Shown piece after piece: positions 8,001 to 17,216 of a DNA stretch of 64,000 nucleotides. Position 1 is the first letter of the stretch, and every line of letters starts with the position of its first letter. Below the pieces are notes generated by a model that had not been told where the DNA came from, did no database searches, and worked only from the letters and a program-made list of their open reading frames with translations. The stretch comes from Bradyrhizobium canariense (GTDB lineage Bacteria > Pseudomonadota > Alphaproteobacteria > Rhizobiales > Xanthobacteraceae), in assembly GCF_900105125.1 (NCBI RefSeq), contig NZ_LT629750.1, forward strand, positions 6,413,001 to 6,477,000, read 5' to 3'. A program made the position numbers and the translations under genes.

Positions 8001-9683
8001 ATGACACATAGAGGCGGGACGGCCGACTGCATCTTGCTTGGAGATGTGTTGCCGTTGGACGCGGCAAATTCGCAGGCTGATGCCGTTGCAATTGCCGATG
8101 GCCGCATTCTCTTTGCCAGCCGCCGCGACGACGTCATGCAGCTGCGCGGGAACAGTACCCGCATTCATGATTTCGGCGCCAGCACCATCATTCCCGGTTT
8201 CAACGATACCCACGCGCATTCGGACAGTCTGGGATTGAAGACCATCCGCCCCTCGCTGCAGGGCGCGCGATCCATCAAGGACGTCCTCGATCGCATCCGT
8301 GCGCTCGTTGCCGGGACGCCTCAAGGCGAATGGGTAGTGACGATGCCGATTGGCGAGCCGCCTTATTACTGGGAGGCGGACAAATCGCTTGCCGAGGGCC
8401 GGCTCCCCGACCGGCACGATCTCGATAGCGTTGCACCCGATCATCCGGTCTACATCACGAGTCCGAGCGGCTTTTGGGGCGAGCCGCCGTGCTTCATGAT
8501 TTTGAACAGTCTTGGGCTGAAACTGAACGGAATCGACAGGACCACCAAGCCGCGCGTCGACGGCGTCGAGATTCTCCTCGATGCGTCTGGCGAGCCGACC
8601 GGCATCATTGTCGAGCGCAATTACATGCGCATGGCGGAGCCGGATCTCCTTCCGGCGACGCCGCGGTTCAGGCTCGAGGATCGCATCGAAGGCCTGCGCC
8701 GCTCATTGCCGATGTATCACGAGAAGGGGACGACCAGCGTCTACGAGGGACACGGTTGCGCGCCTGATGTCGTGGCGTCGTTCCGCGAGCTGTGGGAGCG
8801 CAAGGAACTGTCGCTGCGCAGCGGCCTGGTTCTCAGCCCGGCATGGCTTGGGACATCGGAAGCGGAATACGCGATGCGCCACTGGATGCCATGGGCGCGA
8901 GGCCAGGGCTTCGGTGACGAAATGCTGAAGATCTCCGGCGTATTTGTCGGCTATGGCGGCAATCTACAGTTCAATGATCTGCTCAGAAAGAATATGGGCG
9001 ATATCGGCTGGGGCGGTGGTTTGCCGAATGTCAATTCGCCGGCCGATTACGAAGAGATCTGCATGCTGGCGGCCAAATATGATTTGCGCCTGCATACGCT
9101 GGCGTCCGACAAACTGCATGAGGTCGTTCCCATCCTCGAGCGCGTCGCCAGGCATTATCCGATCGGACAGCGACGCTGGGTCATCGAGCACATCAGCAAG
9201 GCGAGCCCGCGGGATCTCCAGGCGATCAAGGCGATGGGCGTCGCCGTCACGCTTATTCCAGCCCATTATCTCTGGAAGGTGGCTAGGCCATTTGCTGACC
9301 TCGATGAACAACAGCTCGATCTGTTGTCGCCGGCCAAGGCTCTTGTCGAACTGGGCGTACCAGTGTCCGCCGCTACCGATGCGGTGCCGAACGATCCGCT
9401 ATTCTGTATGTGGACGATGATCGCGCGCAAGGATCGCAGAACCGGCCGCGTAATGGGACCAGGCGGCTCGGTGTCGAACGAAACAGCGTTACGGCTTCTG
9501 ACCGTGAATGGCTCATGGCTGACCTTTGAAGAGGACCGCAAGGGGCCGCTGCTGCCGGGGTATTACGCCGACCTTGCCGTGCTGTCGGGCAATCCGCTAA
9601 CCGCAACGACCGAGGGTCTGCTCGATATCAGTTGCACCGCGACCATGGTTGGCGGACGCTGGGTGTATGGCGCGCCATCTTGA
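8001..9683 (+). CDS. Amidohydrolase family 3 protein (YtcJ-like)
   Basis: 560 residues from the ATG at 8001; an in-frame TTG at 7971 adds ten residues without family resemblance. A cytoplasmic metal-dependent amidohydrolase of the YtcJ group. Metal-site elements: HAH in FNDTHAHSDSLG, Lys in EMLKISGVFVGYG, His in LRLHTLASDKLHE (where most relatives have HAxGD), His in WVIEHISKAS and Asp in SAATDAVPND. The C-terminal sandwich ends KGPLLPGYYADLAVLSG. It lies 42 bp before a binding protein and a complete LivHMGF transporter on the same strand, so it probably hydrolyses the imported compound. The changed HAxGD segment hints at a substrate different from that of the paralogue at 1579-3255. Confidence 0.85.
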   Translation: MTHRGGTADCILLGDVLPLDAANSQADAVAIADGRILFASRRDDVMQLRGNSTRIHDFGASTIIPGFNDTHAHSDSLGLKTIRPSLQGARSIKDVLDRIRALVAGTPQGEWVVTMPIGEPPYYWEADKSLAEGRLPDRHDLDSVAPDHPVYITSPSGFWGEPPCFMILNSLGLKLNGIDRTTKPRVDGVEILLDASGEPTGIIVERNYMRMAEPDLLPATPRFRLEDRIEGLRRSLPMYHEKGTTSVYEGHGCAPDVVASFRELWERKELSLRSGLVLSPAWLGTSEAEYAMRHWMPWARGQGFGDEMLKISGVFVGYGGNLQFNDLLRKNMGDIGWGGGLPNVNSPADYEEICMLAAKYDLRLHTLASDKLHEVVPILERVARHYPIGQRRWVIEHISKASPRDLQAIKAMGVAVTLIPAHYLWKVARPFADLDEQQLDLLSPAKALVELGVPVSAATDAVPNDPLFCMWTMIARKDRRTGRVMGPGGSVSNETALRLLTVNGSWLTFEEDRKGPLLPGYYADLAVLSGNPLTATTEGLLDISCTATMVGGRWVYGAPS

Positions 9684-9725
9684 TACGTTTTCAATGGAAA
9701 CGAGCTCTCACGTCGGAGATGACGA

Positions 9726-10937
9726 ATGGATAGTCTGAAGACATTAAGCGCCGTGATTGCAGTCGCCGTTACGAGTATCCTTGCAACATGGCATAGCGCC
9801 GACGCAGCCGACAAGATCTACAAGATCGGCGCGCCGTTGCCGCTTACCGGCGCCCTGTCGCCGGAAGGCCTGCGAATGAAGTCGGGATACGATCTATGGG
9901 CGAAAACCCAGAACGAGGCCGGCGGTATCAAGGCTGGCGACGACACCTACAAAGTCGAAATCACCTATTCCGACTATCAGTCCAATACGCCTCGCGCCGT
10001 GCAGTCGGCGGAATTGATGATCACCGAGGGCAAGGTCGATGCGCTCTTCGCCCCGTTCGGGTCGGGCGCCACCAAGGCTGTCAGCGCCGTGAGCGAGAAA
10101 TACGGCGTACCGATGATCGCGGCTCAGGCGGCGTCCGCCCAGGTCTATGATCAAGGTTTCAAATACCTGTTCGGCATGTACACACCGAACAGTACTGTGG
10201 TCCAGCCGCTGGTCGATCTGGTGCAGGCGACGAACCCGACCGTGAAGAAGGTCGCCGTGCTGGCTCGCAACGACCTGTTCCCGCTGGCGATCGCCGAGGA
10301 ATTTTCGACCTACGCCAAGAGCAAGGGTCTCGAAATCGTATCCGATCAGAAGTTTCCGATCGGTAGCGTCGATTTCGGCTCGGCGCTGACGCAGATCCGC
10401 GCCGCGCAGCCGGACTGGATTTACGCGACGGGCTACGTCAACGACATGATCCTGATCCGCAAGCAGATGCAGGAGCAGGGCGTCAAGACGCAGTTGATCA
10501 CGATGCTGGTCGGCCCGAGCACGCCTGAATTCATCGAAAATACCGGCAAGCTCGCGGAGAACGTCGTTACTTCCACCTGGTGGGACGTCGCAGCCAAGTT
10601 CAACGGCGAGGACGTGTTCGGCTCGGCGGAGAATTTCGAACAACTGTTCCGCAAGACTTACAACAACATCTATCCCGACTATTCGGTTGCCTCGGCCGCT
10701 GCCTGCGGCGCAGTGCTCGCAATCGCTGTTAACAAGGCGGGCTCAGTCGACAAAGCGAAGGTCCGCGATCAACTGGCGGCGATGGATACAGACACGTTCT
10801 ACGGCCACATCAAATTCGGTCCGACCGGTCAGATTTCGTCGTTGAAGCCGCCGGCGATCCAGGTCCAGGGCGGCAAGCCTGTCGTGGTTCTTCCGCCTGA
10901 TATCAAGCAAAGCGACTTGCGTTTCGACAAGAAGTAA
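9726..10937 (+). CDS. Branched-chain amino acid/amide-type ABC binding protein
   Basis: A 403-residue periplasmic receptor with a signal peptide of about 27 residues (cleavage after HSADA). The mature start YKIGAPLPLTGALSPEG and the ITYSDYQSNTPRAVQ block are typical of Peripla_BP_6 receptors. The ATG is preceded by CGGAGATGACGA. It heads the transporter operon receptor-livH-livM-livG-livF. A hairpin at 10967-11003 between it and livH would let the receptor be made in excess, as is usual for such systems. The ligand is unknown; an amidohydrolase is encoded directly upstream. Confidence 0.9.
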   Translation: MDSLKTLSAVIAVAVTSILATWHSADAADKIYKIGAPLPLTGALSPEGLRMKSGYDLWAKTQNEAGGIKAGDDTYKVEITYSDYQSNTPRAVQSAELMITEGKVDALFAPFGSGATKAVSAVSEKYGVPMIAAQAASAQVYDQGFKYLFGMYTPNSTVVQPLVDLVQATNPTVKKVAVLARNDLFPLAIAEEFSTYAKSKGLEIVSDQKFPIGSVDFGSALTQIRAAQPDWIYATGYVNDMILIRKQMQEQGVKTQLITMLVGPSTPEFIENTGKLAENVVTSTWWDVAAKFNGEDVFGSAENFEQLFRKTYNNIYPDYSVASAAACGAVLAIAVNKAGSVDKAKVRDQLAAMDTDTFYGHIKFGPTGQISSLKPPAIQVQGGKPVVVLPPDIKQSDLRFDKK

Positions 10938-10966
10938 GTCGGGGTCGATGCGACAACGCTCCGATC

Positions 10967-11003
10967 GCGAAGGATCGCCGCCGGTATCGGCACCGTCCTT
11001 CGC
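10967..11003 (+). terminator. Intercistronic hairpin after the binding-protein gene
   Basis: GCGAAGGA at 10967-10974 pairs with TCCTTCGC at 10996-11003. No T-run follows, so it is better read as an mRNA-stabilising or partial-termination hairpin between the receptor and the permease genes than as a full terminator. Confidence 0.5.
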
Positions 11004-11037
11004 AGCTGGATAACCTCCTCAAAACGAGCCGCAGCCT

Positions 11038-11901
11038 ATGATCTTTTTCCAATATCTCGCAAACGGCCTCATTCTTGGCGGGCTCTATGCATGCATCGCG
11101 GCCGGCTTCTCGCTCGTCTGGGGCGTGCTGAGCATCATCAATCTGCTGCACGGCTCCTTCATCGTGTTGGGCGCCTATATCGCGTTGTTCTCCTACAATC
11201 TGCTGGGCATTCATCCCTTCGTCTCGGTCATCACAGCGGCGATCGCGCTCGGCGCGCTCGGCTATGTGGCCCAGCTCTTCATCATCAATCGTGTCGTTGC
11301 TCAGTCGGTGCTGGTGACGCTGATCCTCACCTTTGGGCTCGAATTGATGATGAACAATGCGATGCTGGTAGGGTTTTCCGCCAATTACCGCAAAGTGATC
11401 CTCGAACACTCGCTTGGCGTCGCCGAGATCGGCAATGTCTTCATCCCGCTCGATCGGGCGCTGTCGGCGGTCCTCGCCTTTCTGCTGATCCTTGTACTCT
11501 GGCTGTGCCTGCGGTTGACCTCGATCGGCCGCGCGATCGTCGCCGTGCGGTTCGATCGCGACGCCGCCTTGCTAATGGGCATCGACGTCAAGCAGACTTA
11601 CGCCATTACGTTTGCGCTGGGCGCCGCGCTTGCCGGCGCCGCGGGTAGCCTGCTCAGCGTCTCATTTCCTGTGTCGCCATTGTCAGGACCGCTGTTCCTC
11701 AGCAAGGCCTTCGTTATCTGCATCCTGGGCGGCGTTGGCAGCGTTCCCGGTGCGGCACTCGGCGGATTGATCTTTGGTCTTCTTGAAAGCTTCGGCGCGA
11801 TTGCGTTCGGATCGGAATATGCCCTGACATTGGCGTTTGTTGTGCTGATCATTTTGCTTTTGGTTCGCCCGCATGGGCTTCTCGGTGTGAAGGGCTACTG
11901 A
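11038..11901 (+). CDS. livH: ABC transporter permease, LivH type
   Basis: A 287-residue inner-membrane permease with about eight hydrophobic helices. Family blocks: NGLILGGLYACIAAGFSLVWG at the N-terminus, INLLHGSFIVLGAY, the ATPase-contact region around MGIDVKQTYAITFALGAALA, and the C-terminal LGGVGSVPGAALGGLIFGL. It pairs with LivM to form the translocation path of a HAAT-family importer. The livM ATG overlaps its stop codon by one base (TGATG), indicating translational coupling. Confidence 0.93.
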   Translation: MIFFQYLANGLILGGLYACIAAGFSLVWGVLSIINLLHGSFIVLGAYIALFSYNLLGIHPFVSVITAAIALGALGYVAQLFIINRVVAQSVLVTLILTFGLELMMNNAMLVGFSANYRKVILEHSLGVAEIGNVFIPLDRALSAVLAFLLILVLWLCLRLTSIGRAIVAVRFDRDAALLMGIDVKQTYAITFALGAALAGAAGSLLSVSFPVSPLSGPLFLSKAFVICILGGVGSVPGAALGGLIFGLLESFGAIAFGSEYALTLAFVVLIILLLVRPHGLLGVKGY

Positions 11902-12836
11902 TGTCCCGTCTGCAGCTCGCGATTGCCATCGTCATTGCGCTCGCCGTTCTGGCGATGCCGCTTCTCGGCAACAACTACTTTCTCCGACTTGCGACCATCA
12001 TGCTGATGTATGCGACATTGGCGATGGCGTGGAATTTCATTGGCGGCTTTGCGGGCTATCCGTCGTTCGGACTGGCGGCCTTCTTCGGGCTTGGCGCCTA
12101 TGCCGGGGCGGTGCTGCAATCGAGAGGCCTGCCGATCCCGCTGGCCTGGATATTCGCGGCTATCGTTGGCACGCTATTCGCGTTGCTGCTCGGTGCGATC
12201 TTGCTCAGGTTGCGCGGCCACGCCTTCGCGATCGCGACTCTGGTTGTGACCGAAGTGTTGCGCGAGTTGACGAATGGCTGGACCAGCGTGACCGGCGGCG
12301 GCATGGGCCTAAATCTGCCGTTTTTTGGCTGGAGCCCGTCGGCATTGGCCCAATTCTTCTTCTACGCGATGTTTGCCCTAGCGGCGGTGACCTTCGCGGC
12401 GACCTATATTGTCGCCCATAGCCGGTTCGGCTTCGGGCTGACCTGTATCAGGCAGAACGAGGATGCTGCCAATATCGTCGGCATCAACACCACCCGCTAC
12501 AAGATCTACGCATTCTCGTTGTCGGGGGGCTTCGCCGCCATCGCTGGAGCGATCTACGCCTCCTGGACTGGCTATATCGAGCCGACCGATGTCTATGACG
12601 TGCTGTTCTCGATCAAGCCTATCTTGATGACGCTGCTCGGCGGCATGGGCACTTTGTTCGGGCCGATCATCGGAGCCGTCGCGTTTCTCGTGCTCGACGA
12701 GGTGGTGTGGCGCAACCTGCTCGAATTGCATACCGGCGTCCTTGGCCTGTTGATCGTAATCCTCATACTATTCCTGCCGGCCGGGCTGTCGTCCTTCAAC
12801 CTGCGGAATTACTGGCGCAAGGCGGCCACGGCATGA
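11901..12836 (+). CDS. livM: ABC transporter permease, LivM type
   Basis: A 311-residue inner-membrane permease, partner of LivH. Family blocks: MLMYATLAMAWNFIGGFAGY, FGLGAYAGAVL, the coupling-helix region NEDAANIVGINTTRYKIYAF, and LLGGMGTLFGPIIGAVAFLV. The stop overlaps the livG start (ATGA at 12833-12836). Length and topology are normal for the family. Confidence 0.93.
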   Translation: MSRLQLAIAIVIALAVLAMPLLGNNYFLRLATIMLMYATLAMAWNFIGGFAGYPSFGLAAFFGLGAYAGAVLQSRGLPIPLAWIFAAIVGTLFALLLGAILLRLRGHAFAIATLVVTEVLRELTNGWTSVTGGGMGLNLPFFGWSPSALAQFFFYAMFALAAVTFAATYIVAHSRFGFGLTCIRQNEDAANIVGINTTRYKIYAFSLSGGFAAIAGAIYASWTGYIEPTDVYDVLFSIKPILMTLLGGMGTLFGPIIGAVAFLVLDEVVWRNLLELHTGVLGLLIVILILFLPAGLSSFNLRNYWRKAATA

Positions 12837-13585
12837 GCGCGCTTCTCGAACTCAGGAATGTGAGCCGTTCATTTGGCGGCATTCACGCCATTCGTAACGT
12901 GTCGCTGACGCTTCAACCTGGTCAAATCGTCGGCCTGATCGGACCGAACGGTGCAGGCAAGAGCACGCTCGTAAACATCATCACCGGCGTTCATCCCGCC
13001 ACGTCAGGTACGATCGTACACAAGGGTGAACGGATCGATCGGCTGAAGCCATTTCAGATTTCGGCACGGGGTATCGCGCGGACGTTTCAGGTGGTTCAGC
13101 CGTTTCCGAGCATGACGGTCATCCAGAACGTGATGGCAGGCGCGATGTTTGCCGCCAACATCCGCTCCATGGACGAGGCCCGCAGTGTCGCGATGGAGCA
13201 TCTCACATTCACCGGTCTCGCCGCGATGGCTGACCGGCCAGCCGAGCAGCTAACGCTGGCGAACCGCAAGCGGCTGGAGTTGGCCAAGAGCCTGGCGATG
13301 AACCCGCACATTTTGATGCTCGACGAGGTCAATGCCGGCCTCAACACGTCCGAAGTCGAGCAAGCGCTCGATCTGATCCGCGCCATCGCGGCGCGTGGCA
13401 TCTCGATCGTCATCATCGAGCATCTGCTCAAGGTGGTGACCGGCCTGTGCAGCCGCATCATCGTTCTTCATCACGGTGAGCTGATCGCCGACGATCCGGC
13501 CGCCGATGTCATCAAGGATCCGCGCGTGATTGAGGCGTATCTCGGCTCGAAATTCGCCCAACGGCAGATGGTGCGGCATGGTTGA
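12833..13585 (+). CDS. livG: ABC transporter ATP-binding protein, LivG type
   Basis: About 250 residues from the ATG that overlaps the livM stop. Walker A is GPNGAGKST, the signature region is LTLANRKRLELAKSL, and Walker B is ILMLDEVNAGLN with Val where most relatives have Pro. The FQVVQPFPSMTVIQNV block and C-terminal EAYLGSKF are typical of LivG. It energises the LivHM permease on the cytoplasmic side. The next gene, livF, starts inside its last codons (8-base overlap). Confidence 0.93.
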   Translation: MSALLELRNVSRSFGGIHAIRNVSLTLQPGQIVGLIGPNGAGKSTLVNIITGVHPATSGTIVHKGERIDRLKPFQISARGIARTFQVVQPFPSMTVIQNVMAGAMFAANIRSMDEARSVAMEHLTFTGLAAMADRPAEQLTLANRKRLELAKSLAMNPHILMLDEVNAGLNTSEVEQALDLIRAIAARGISIVIIEHLLKVVTGLCSRIIVLHHGELIADDPAADVIKDPRVIEAYLGSKFAQRQMVRHG

Positions 13586-14297
13586 TCCGCTGCTCAGCGT
13601 CAAAAACCTGATGTCGGGTTACGGCGACATCCAGATCCTTTGGGGTGTCGACTTTCATATCAATGAAGGCGAGGCGGTCTGCCTCGTCGGGGCAAACGGC
13701 GCCGGCAAGAGCACACTGCTGCGTACACTGTCCGGATTGCTGCGCGTGCGCTCCGGGCAGATCGCGTTCATGGGCCAAGATCTGACCAACCGGTCGCCCA
13801 GGCAGGTTCTTTCCCACGGGATCGTTCACGTCCCGGAAGGCCGTCGGCTATTTGGGCCGATGAGCGTGCTCGATAATCTCCTGACCGGCGCCTATCTGCG
13901 CACCGACCGTGCCAATATTCGCCACGACCTCGAGCGCATGCTCGATCTGTTTCCGATTCTTGCCGAGCGTCGTCACCAGGCTGCCGGCACGCTGTCGGGC
14001 GGTGAGCAGCAGATGTGCGCGATTGCGCGCGGCATCATGAGCAAACCGAAATTGCTGATGATCGATGAGTTATCGCTTGGGCTGGCGCCAAAGATGGTCG
14101 ATCATCTCGGCGAGGCGCTGCAAAAGGTCAAGCGGGAAGGGCTTTCGCTGCTGCTCGTGGAGCAGGACGTCGCCACGGCGTTCGAATTGACGGGGCGGGG
14201 GATTGTGCTCGATTCCGGCCGAGTCAGCCTGATCGGGCCGACGGAAGAACTCTCGATCAATCCGATGGTGCAGCAGGCCTATATGGGCATCGCCTGA
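13578..14297 (+). CDS. livF: ABC transporter ATP-binding protein, LivF type
   Basis: 239 residues. Walker A GANGAGKST, signature LSGGEQQM, Walker B LLMIDELSLGLAPK, and the HVPEGRRLFGPMSVLDNL block diagnostic of LivF. It forms the second ATPase of the importer. It is the last gene of this operon and is followed by a GC-rich hairpin shared with the convergent operon. Confidence 0.93.
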   Translation: MVDPLLSVKNLMSGYGDIQILWGVDFHINEGEAVCLVGANGAGKSTLLRTLSGLLRVRSGQIAFMGQDLTNRSPRQVLSHGIVHVPEGRRLFGPMSVLDNLLTGAYLRTDRANIRHDLERMLDLFPILAERRHQAAGTLSGGEQQMCAIARGIMSKPKLLMIDELSLGLAPKMVDHLGEALQKVKREGLSLLLVEQDVATAFELTGRGIVLDSGRVSLIGPTEELSINPMVQQAYMGIA

Positions 14298-14304
14298 ATG
14301 AAGA

Positions 14305-14332
14305 GGCCGGACGAGCTTCAACCGGTCCGGCC
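14305..14332. terminator. Bidirectional hairpin between convergent operons
   Basis: GGCCGGAC (14305-14312) pairs with GTCCGGCC (14325-14332), an eight-base perfect stem lying between the livF stop and the convergent RidA-family gene. No clear T-run is present. Confidence 0.55.
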
Positions 14333-14341
14333 CGATACCTG

Positions 14342-14746
14342 TCAGTCGAACATGGCGACGCAATCGATCTCGACATTGACGCCCTTGCGGTGGGGCGTAC
14401 CACCGACGCAGGTGCGCGTGACGCGCTCGTGCTCGAAATAGGTGCGGAACACTTCGTTAAAGTGCGGGAAGTCAGCGACGTCGCGCAGGATCACGCGCAT
14501 ATTGACGACGTTGGCGAGCGTCGCGCCGCCGGCATCGAGAACGCTCAGCAGATTGTCGAGCGTGCGGCGGGTCTGAACTTCGATGTCGCCTTCGACAACG
14601 GTCTTGGTCGCCGGATCGAGCGGCCCTTGTCCCGACACGAACAGCATGTTGCCGAAGCGAATGGCCTGCGCGATCGGCGGTGGCTTCTGCAGGTCGGTAA
14701 AGCCGGTCGTCGGCGCAGCGGCTGATGTCACGTATGTCTTGGGCAA
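14342..14746 (-). CDS. RidA/YjgF-family protein, probable 2-aminomuconate deaminase
   Basis: 134 residues, full length for the RidA (YjgF/YER057c/UK114) family, with blocks NMLFVSGQGPLDP, RRTLDNLLSVLDAGGATL and GVNVEIDCVAMFD. The start is a TTG preceded by AAAGGACG; no ATG fits. RidA proteins deaminate reactive enamines or imines. In the 3-hydroxyanthranilate/2-nitrobenzoate pathway a RidA-type protein (AmnD/NbaF) converts 2-aminomuconate to 4-oxalocrotonate. It is the last gene of an operon with a 3-hydroxyanthranilate dioxygenase and a semialdehyde dehydrogenase, so that role is likely here. A generic RidA housekeeping role is the alternative. Confidence 0.75.
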   Translation of the reverse strand: MPKTYVTSAAAPTTGFTDLQKPPPIAQAIRFGNMLFVSGQGPLDPATKTVVEGDIEVQTRRTLDNLLSVLDAGGATLANVVNMRVILRDVADFPHFNEVFRTYFEHERVTRTCVGGTPHRKGVNVEIDCVAMFD

Positions 14747-14821
14747 TTCGTCGTCCTTTCGTTTCGGCGGTCTGGGGTCGGCCGACGATCGGATATCGAT
14801 CGGCGGCAGCCAAATTCGTGG

Positions 14822-15355
14822 CTAGGACGTCTTGGCCGCCTCTGCGAGCGCGTTCGGCATCACATTGCCACACTTCTTGCATGTGCGGGCGTCTTCGTTG
14901 TCGAAGAAATTCTTGTAGGCCTGCGACACCGGATCAGCGCGATAGTCGCTGACGACGAAGGTCTCCTCGTGGAGAAAATTGTCGCACTTCGGGCAAAACC
15001 ACTGGAACTTGTCGATCTCCCCTTCGTGACGCTGGCGTTCGACGATCAGGGCGAAAGCGTCCGGCGGGAAGCGCGGCGAATGCGGCGTGTTCGGTGGCAT
15101 CCAGTTGGTCGATCCCTCCGGAATGACCGCGATCTCTTCCTTGCCCTCCGGGGTGCGATAATGCAGGTTCATCGTGCCCTTGATCATGTAGGTCACTTCG
15201 TCGCTGCCGTTGATATGGAATTCGCTGCGATATTCACGGCCGCGGGCGACGAAGGCCAGCGATCCGGGCTCTTGCCACAGGACCTTGACGCGCTTGCCGG
15301 TCTCGGCGAGCTCTTTGGCGATCTCCTGGAGTTCCAGGACCGGGAGTTGTTTCAT
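14822..15355 (-). CDS. nbaC: 3-hydroxyanthranilate 3,4-dioxygenase
   Basis: 177 residues starting at the ATG at 15355 (MKQLPVLELQ). A cupin extradiol dioxygenase opening 3-hydroxyanthranilate to 2-amino-3-carboxymuconate 6-semialdehyde. All catalytic positions known for the family fit: iron ligands H47, E53 and H92, substrate residues R43, R95 and E106. Four cysteines near the C-terminus (C121, C124, C159, C162) form the rubredoxin-like site seen in bacterial enzymes. Spacing between these residues matches the family to within one residue. It lies between the RidA-family gene and the aldehyde dehydrogenase that would process its product after decarboxylation. Confidence 0.88.
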   Translation of the reverse strand: MKQLPVLELQEIAKELAETGKRVKVLWQEPGSLAFVARGREYRSEFHINGSDEVTYMIKGTMNLHYRTPEGKEEIAVIPEGSTNWMPPNTPHSPRFPPDAFALIVERQRHEGEIDKFQWFCPKCDNFLHEETFVVSDYRADPVSQAYKNFFDNEDARTCKKCGNVMPNALAEAAKTS

Positions 15356-15469
15356 GGCCGTCTCCTTTGCACAGGGGTGCCGACTAACGCGGTGGTTCGA
15401 AATCGGCTTCACGCGACGCTACGCCGCTTTGTGCCGCGGTTCAAATTGACGCCGCCGTTCGGCTGCGCC

Positions 15470-16960
15470 TCAGAGTTTGACGCAGACGTTGCGCAGTTCG
15501 GTATAGAATTCCATCGAGTGAACACCGCCTTCGCGTCCGATGCCGGACTGCTTTGAGCCGCCGAACGGGGTGCGAAGATCACGAAGGAACCACGAGTTCA
15601 CCCAGGTGATGCCGACTTCGATTTGCGCGGCGACGCGGTGCGCCCGTGTCAGGTTCTCGGTCCAGATCGACGTCGCCAATCCGTACGGGCTGTCGTTGGA
15701 GAGCGCGATAGCTTCCTCCTCGCTGTCGAACGGCGTGATGTGGCAGCACGGTCCGAAGATCTCGTCGCGGATTACCGAGGAGGTTTCGGGGAGCCCGGTC
15801 CATATTGTCGGCTGCACGAACGAACCGCCGTGAAATCTTGCATCGAGTGACGGCACGGCGCCGCCGAGCACGACATTGGCGCCCTCGGCCTTGGCCTTGT
15901 CGTAGAATGACAGCACCTTCTTGCGGTGTTCCTGGCTGATCAGCGGTCCCATCGTGGTCGCCCTGTCAAACGGATCACCCATGCGCAGGTTCGCCGCGGC
16001 CGATTTCAGGCGATCGACGAACGTATCGAACAAGGTCCGCTCGACATAGACGCGTTCGGTGCCGAGGCAGACCTGGCCGCAATTGGCAAACACCGAGCGC
16101 ATCGTGCCTTCGATCGCCTTGTCGAGATTGCAATCCGCGAACACCACGGCGGCGTTCTTGCCGCCGAGCTCGAGCGAGACGGGGCGCACGTGATTGGCCG
16201 CGGCCGTCATGATCGCGCGGCCGGTGGAGGTTTCCCCGGTGAAGGTGATGCCGTCCACGCCGGGATGCTGGGTCAGGAATTCGCCGGTGCTGCCGGGTCC
16301 GAAACCGTGCACGACGTTATAAACCCCGGGAGGCACGCCGGCCTCGTTCATGATCTCGCCGAGCAGTGTCGCGGTCGTCGGCGTCTCCTCGGACGGTTTC
16401 ACCACGACGGTGTTGCCGCAGGCAAGCGCCGGCGCAACCTTCCACGTCATGAGCAGGAGCGGCAGATTCCACGGGCACACCACGGCGATGACGCCACGCG
16501 GAACGCGGATGGCGTAATTCAGCGCGCCCGCGCCATCGGGCGTCGCCATCCGAAAACTTTCCGTCGACAGCGTGAGCACTTGATCGGCGAATACGTTGAA
16601 ATTGGCGGCTCCGCGCGGGATGTCGATATGCGAGGCCAGGGACACGGGCTTGCCGGTATCGAGAATCTCGGCCTTCAAGAACTCATCGAAGCGGCGCATG
16701 ATGCCATCGGCAACCTTGCGCAGGATCGCAGAGCGTTCCTGTTCGCTCATACGGCCCCATGGACCCCTGAGCGCGCGTTGCGCCGCTTTGACCGCATCGT
16801 CGACCATCGCCGCATCGGCCTCCGCAACGAGATTGACCAACTCTCCGGTGGCCGGATTGCGATTCTCGAAGGTTGATTTGCCGGAGGCGACAAAACGGCC
16901 GTCGATGAAGTTGCGCAGGGGCGAGGCGGCGGCCTCGGTCTTCGTTGCTGTCAGTGCCAT
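15470..16960 (-). CDS. nbaE: 2-aminomuconate/2-hydroxymuconate 6-semialdehyde dehydrogenase
   Basis: A 496-residue NAD-dependent aldehyde dehydrogenase. Catalytic N165 (CPWNLPLLLMTWK), E264 (LELGGKN) and C298 (NCGQVCLGTERV) are present. The C-terminal SWFLRDLRTPFGGSKQSG block, with its arginines, is characteristic of the ring-cleavage semialdehyde dehydrogenases (AmnC/NbaE/XylG/DmpC) and recognises the muconate carboxylate. It is the first gene of a leftward operon with 3-hydroxyanthranilate dioxygenase and RidA, which favours the aminomuconate variant. The upstream 250 bases are AT-rich and shared with the divergent amidohydrolase gene. Confidence 0.85.
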   Translation of the reverse strand: MALTATKTEAAASPLRNFIDGRFVASGKSTFENRNPATGELVNLVAEADAAMVDDAVKAAQRALRGPWGRMSEQERSAILRKVADGIMRRFDEFLKAEILDTGKPVSLASHIDIPRGAANFNVFADQVLTLSTESFRMATPDGAGALNYAIRVPRGVIAVVCPWNLPLLLMTWKVAPALACGNTVVVKPSEETPTTATLLGEIMNEAGVPPGVYNVVHGFGPGSTGEFLTQHPGVDGITFTGETSTGRAIMTAAANHVRPVSLELGGKNAAVVFADCNLDKAIEGTMRSVFANCGQVCLGTERVYVERTLFDTFVDRLKSAAANLRMGDPFDRATTMGPLISQEHRKKVLSFYDKAKAEGANVVLGGAVPSLDARFHGGSFVQPTIWTGLPETSSVIRDEIFGPCCHITPFDSEEEAIALSNDSPYGLATSIWTENLTRAHRVAAQIEVGITWVNSWFLRDLRTPFGGSKQSGIGREGGVHSMEFYTELRNVCVKL

Positions 16961-17104
16961 TTTTCAACTCTGGTAGGAAATTTTCAAAGACGCGGGGATC
17001 GCTGCTCAGCCGTCCGTTGCCGCGATCCGTTCGCCGCACGAGGCGGCTTGCAGTCGCTCGGGCAGGGTGGCTGCGTTTCAGGTGGTGAAATCATAATCAG
17101 CCCG

Positions 17105-17131
17105 TTTCATAAAATCTATTGATTTCATAAA
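17105..17131. promoter_or_regulatory. Candidate operator in divergent promoter region
   Basis: Two direct copies of TTTCATAAA (17105-17113 and 17123-17131) enclose an inverted pair AAATC/GATTT. They sit in the AT-rich stretch between the semialdehyde dehydrogenase (leftward) and the amidohydrolase (rightward). The arrangement suits a regulator controlling both directions. No known consensus is claimed. Confidence 0.35.
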
Positions 17132-17216
17132 TACCATCGTGATCTAATAAAAGCTAGGCCGACGGAATGGGTCGGGCCGCGTCACCATCCACTTCTGCCC
17201 AGGCAAAGTTGCTCGA

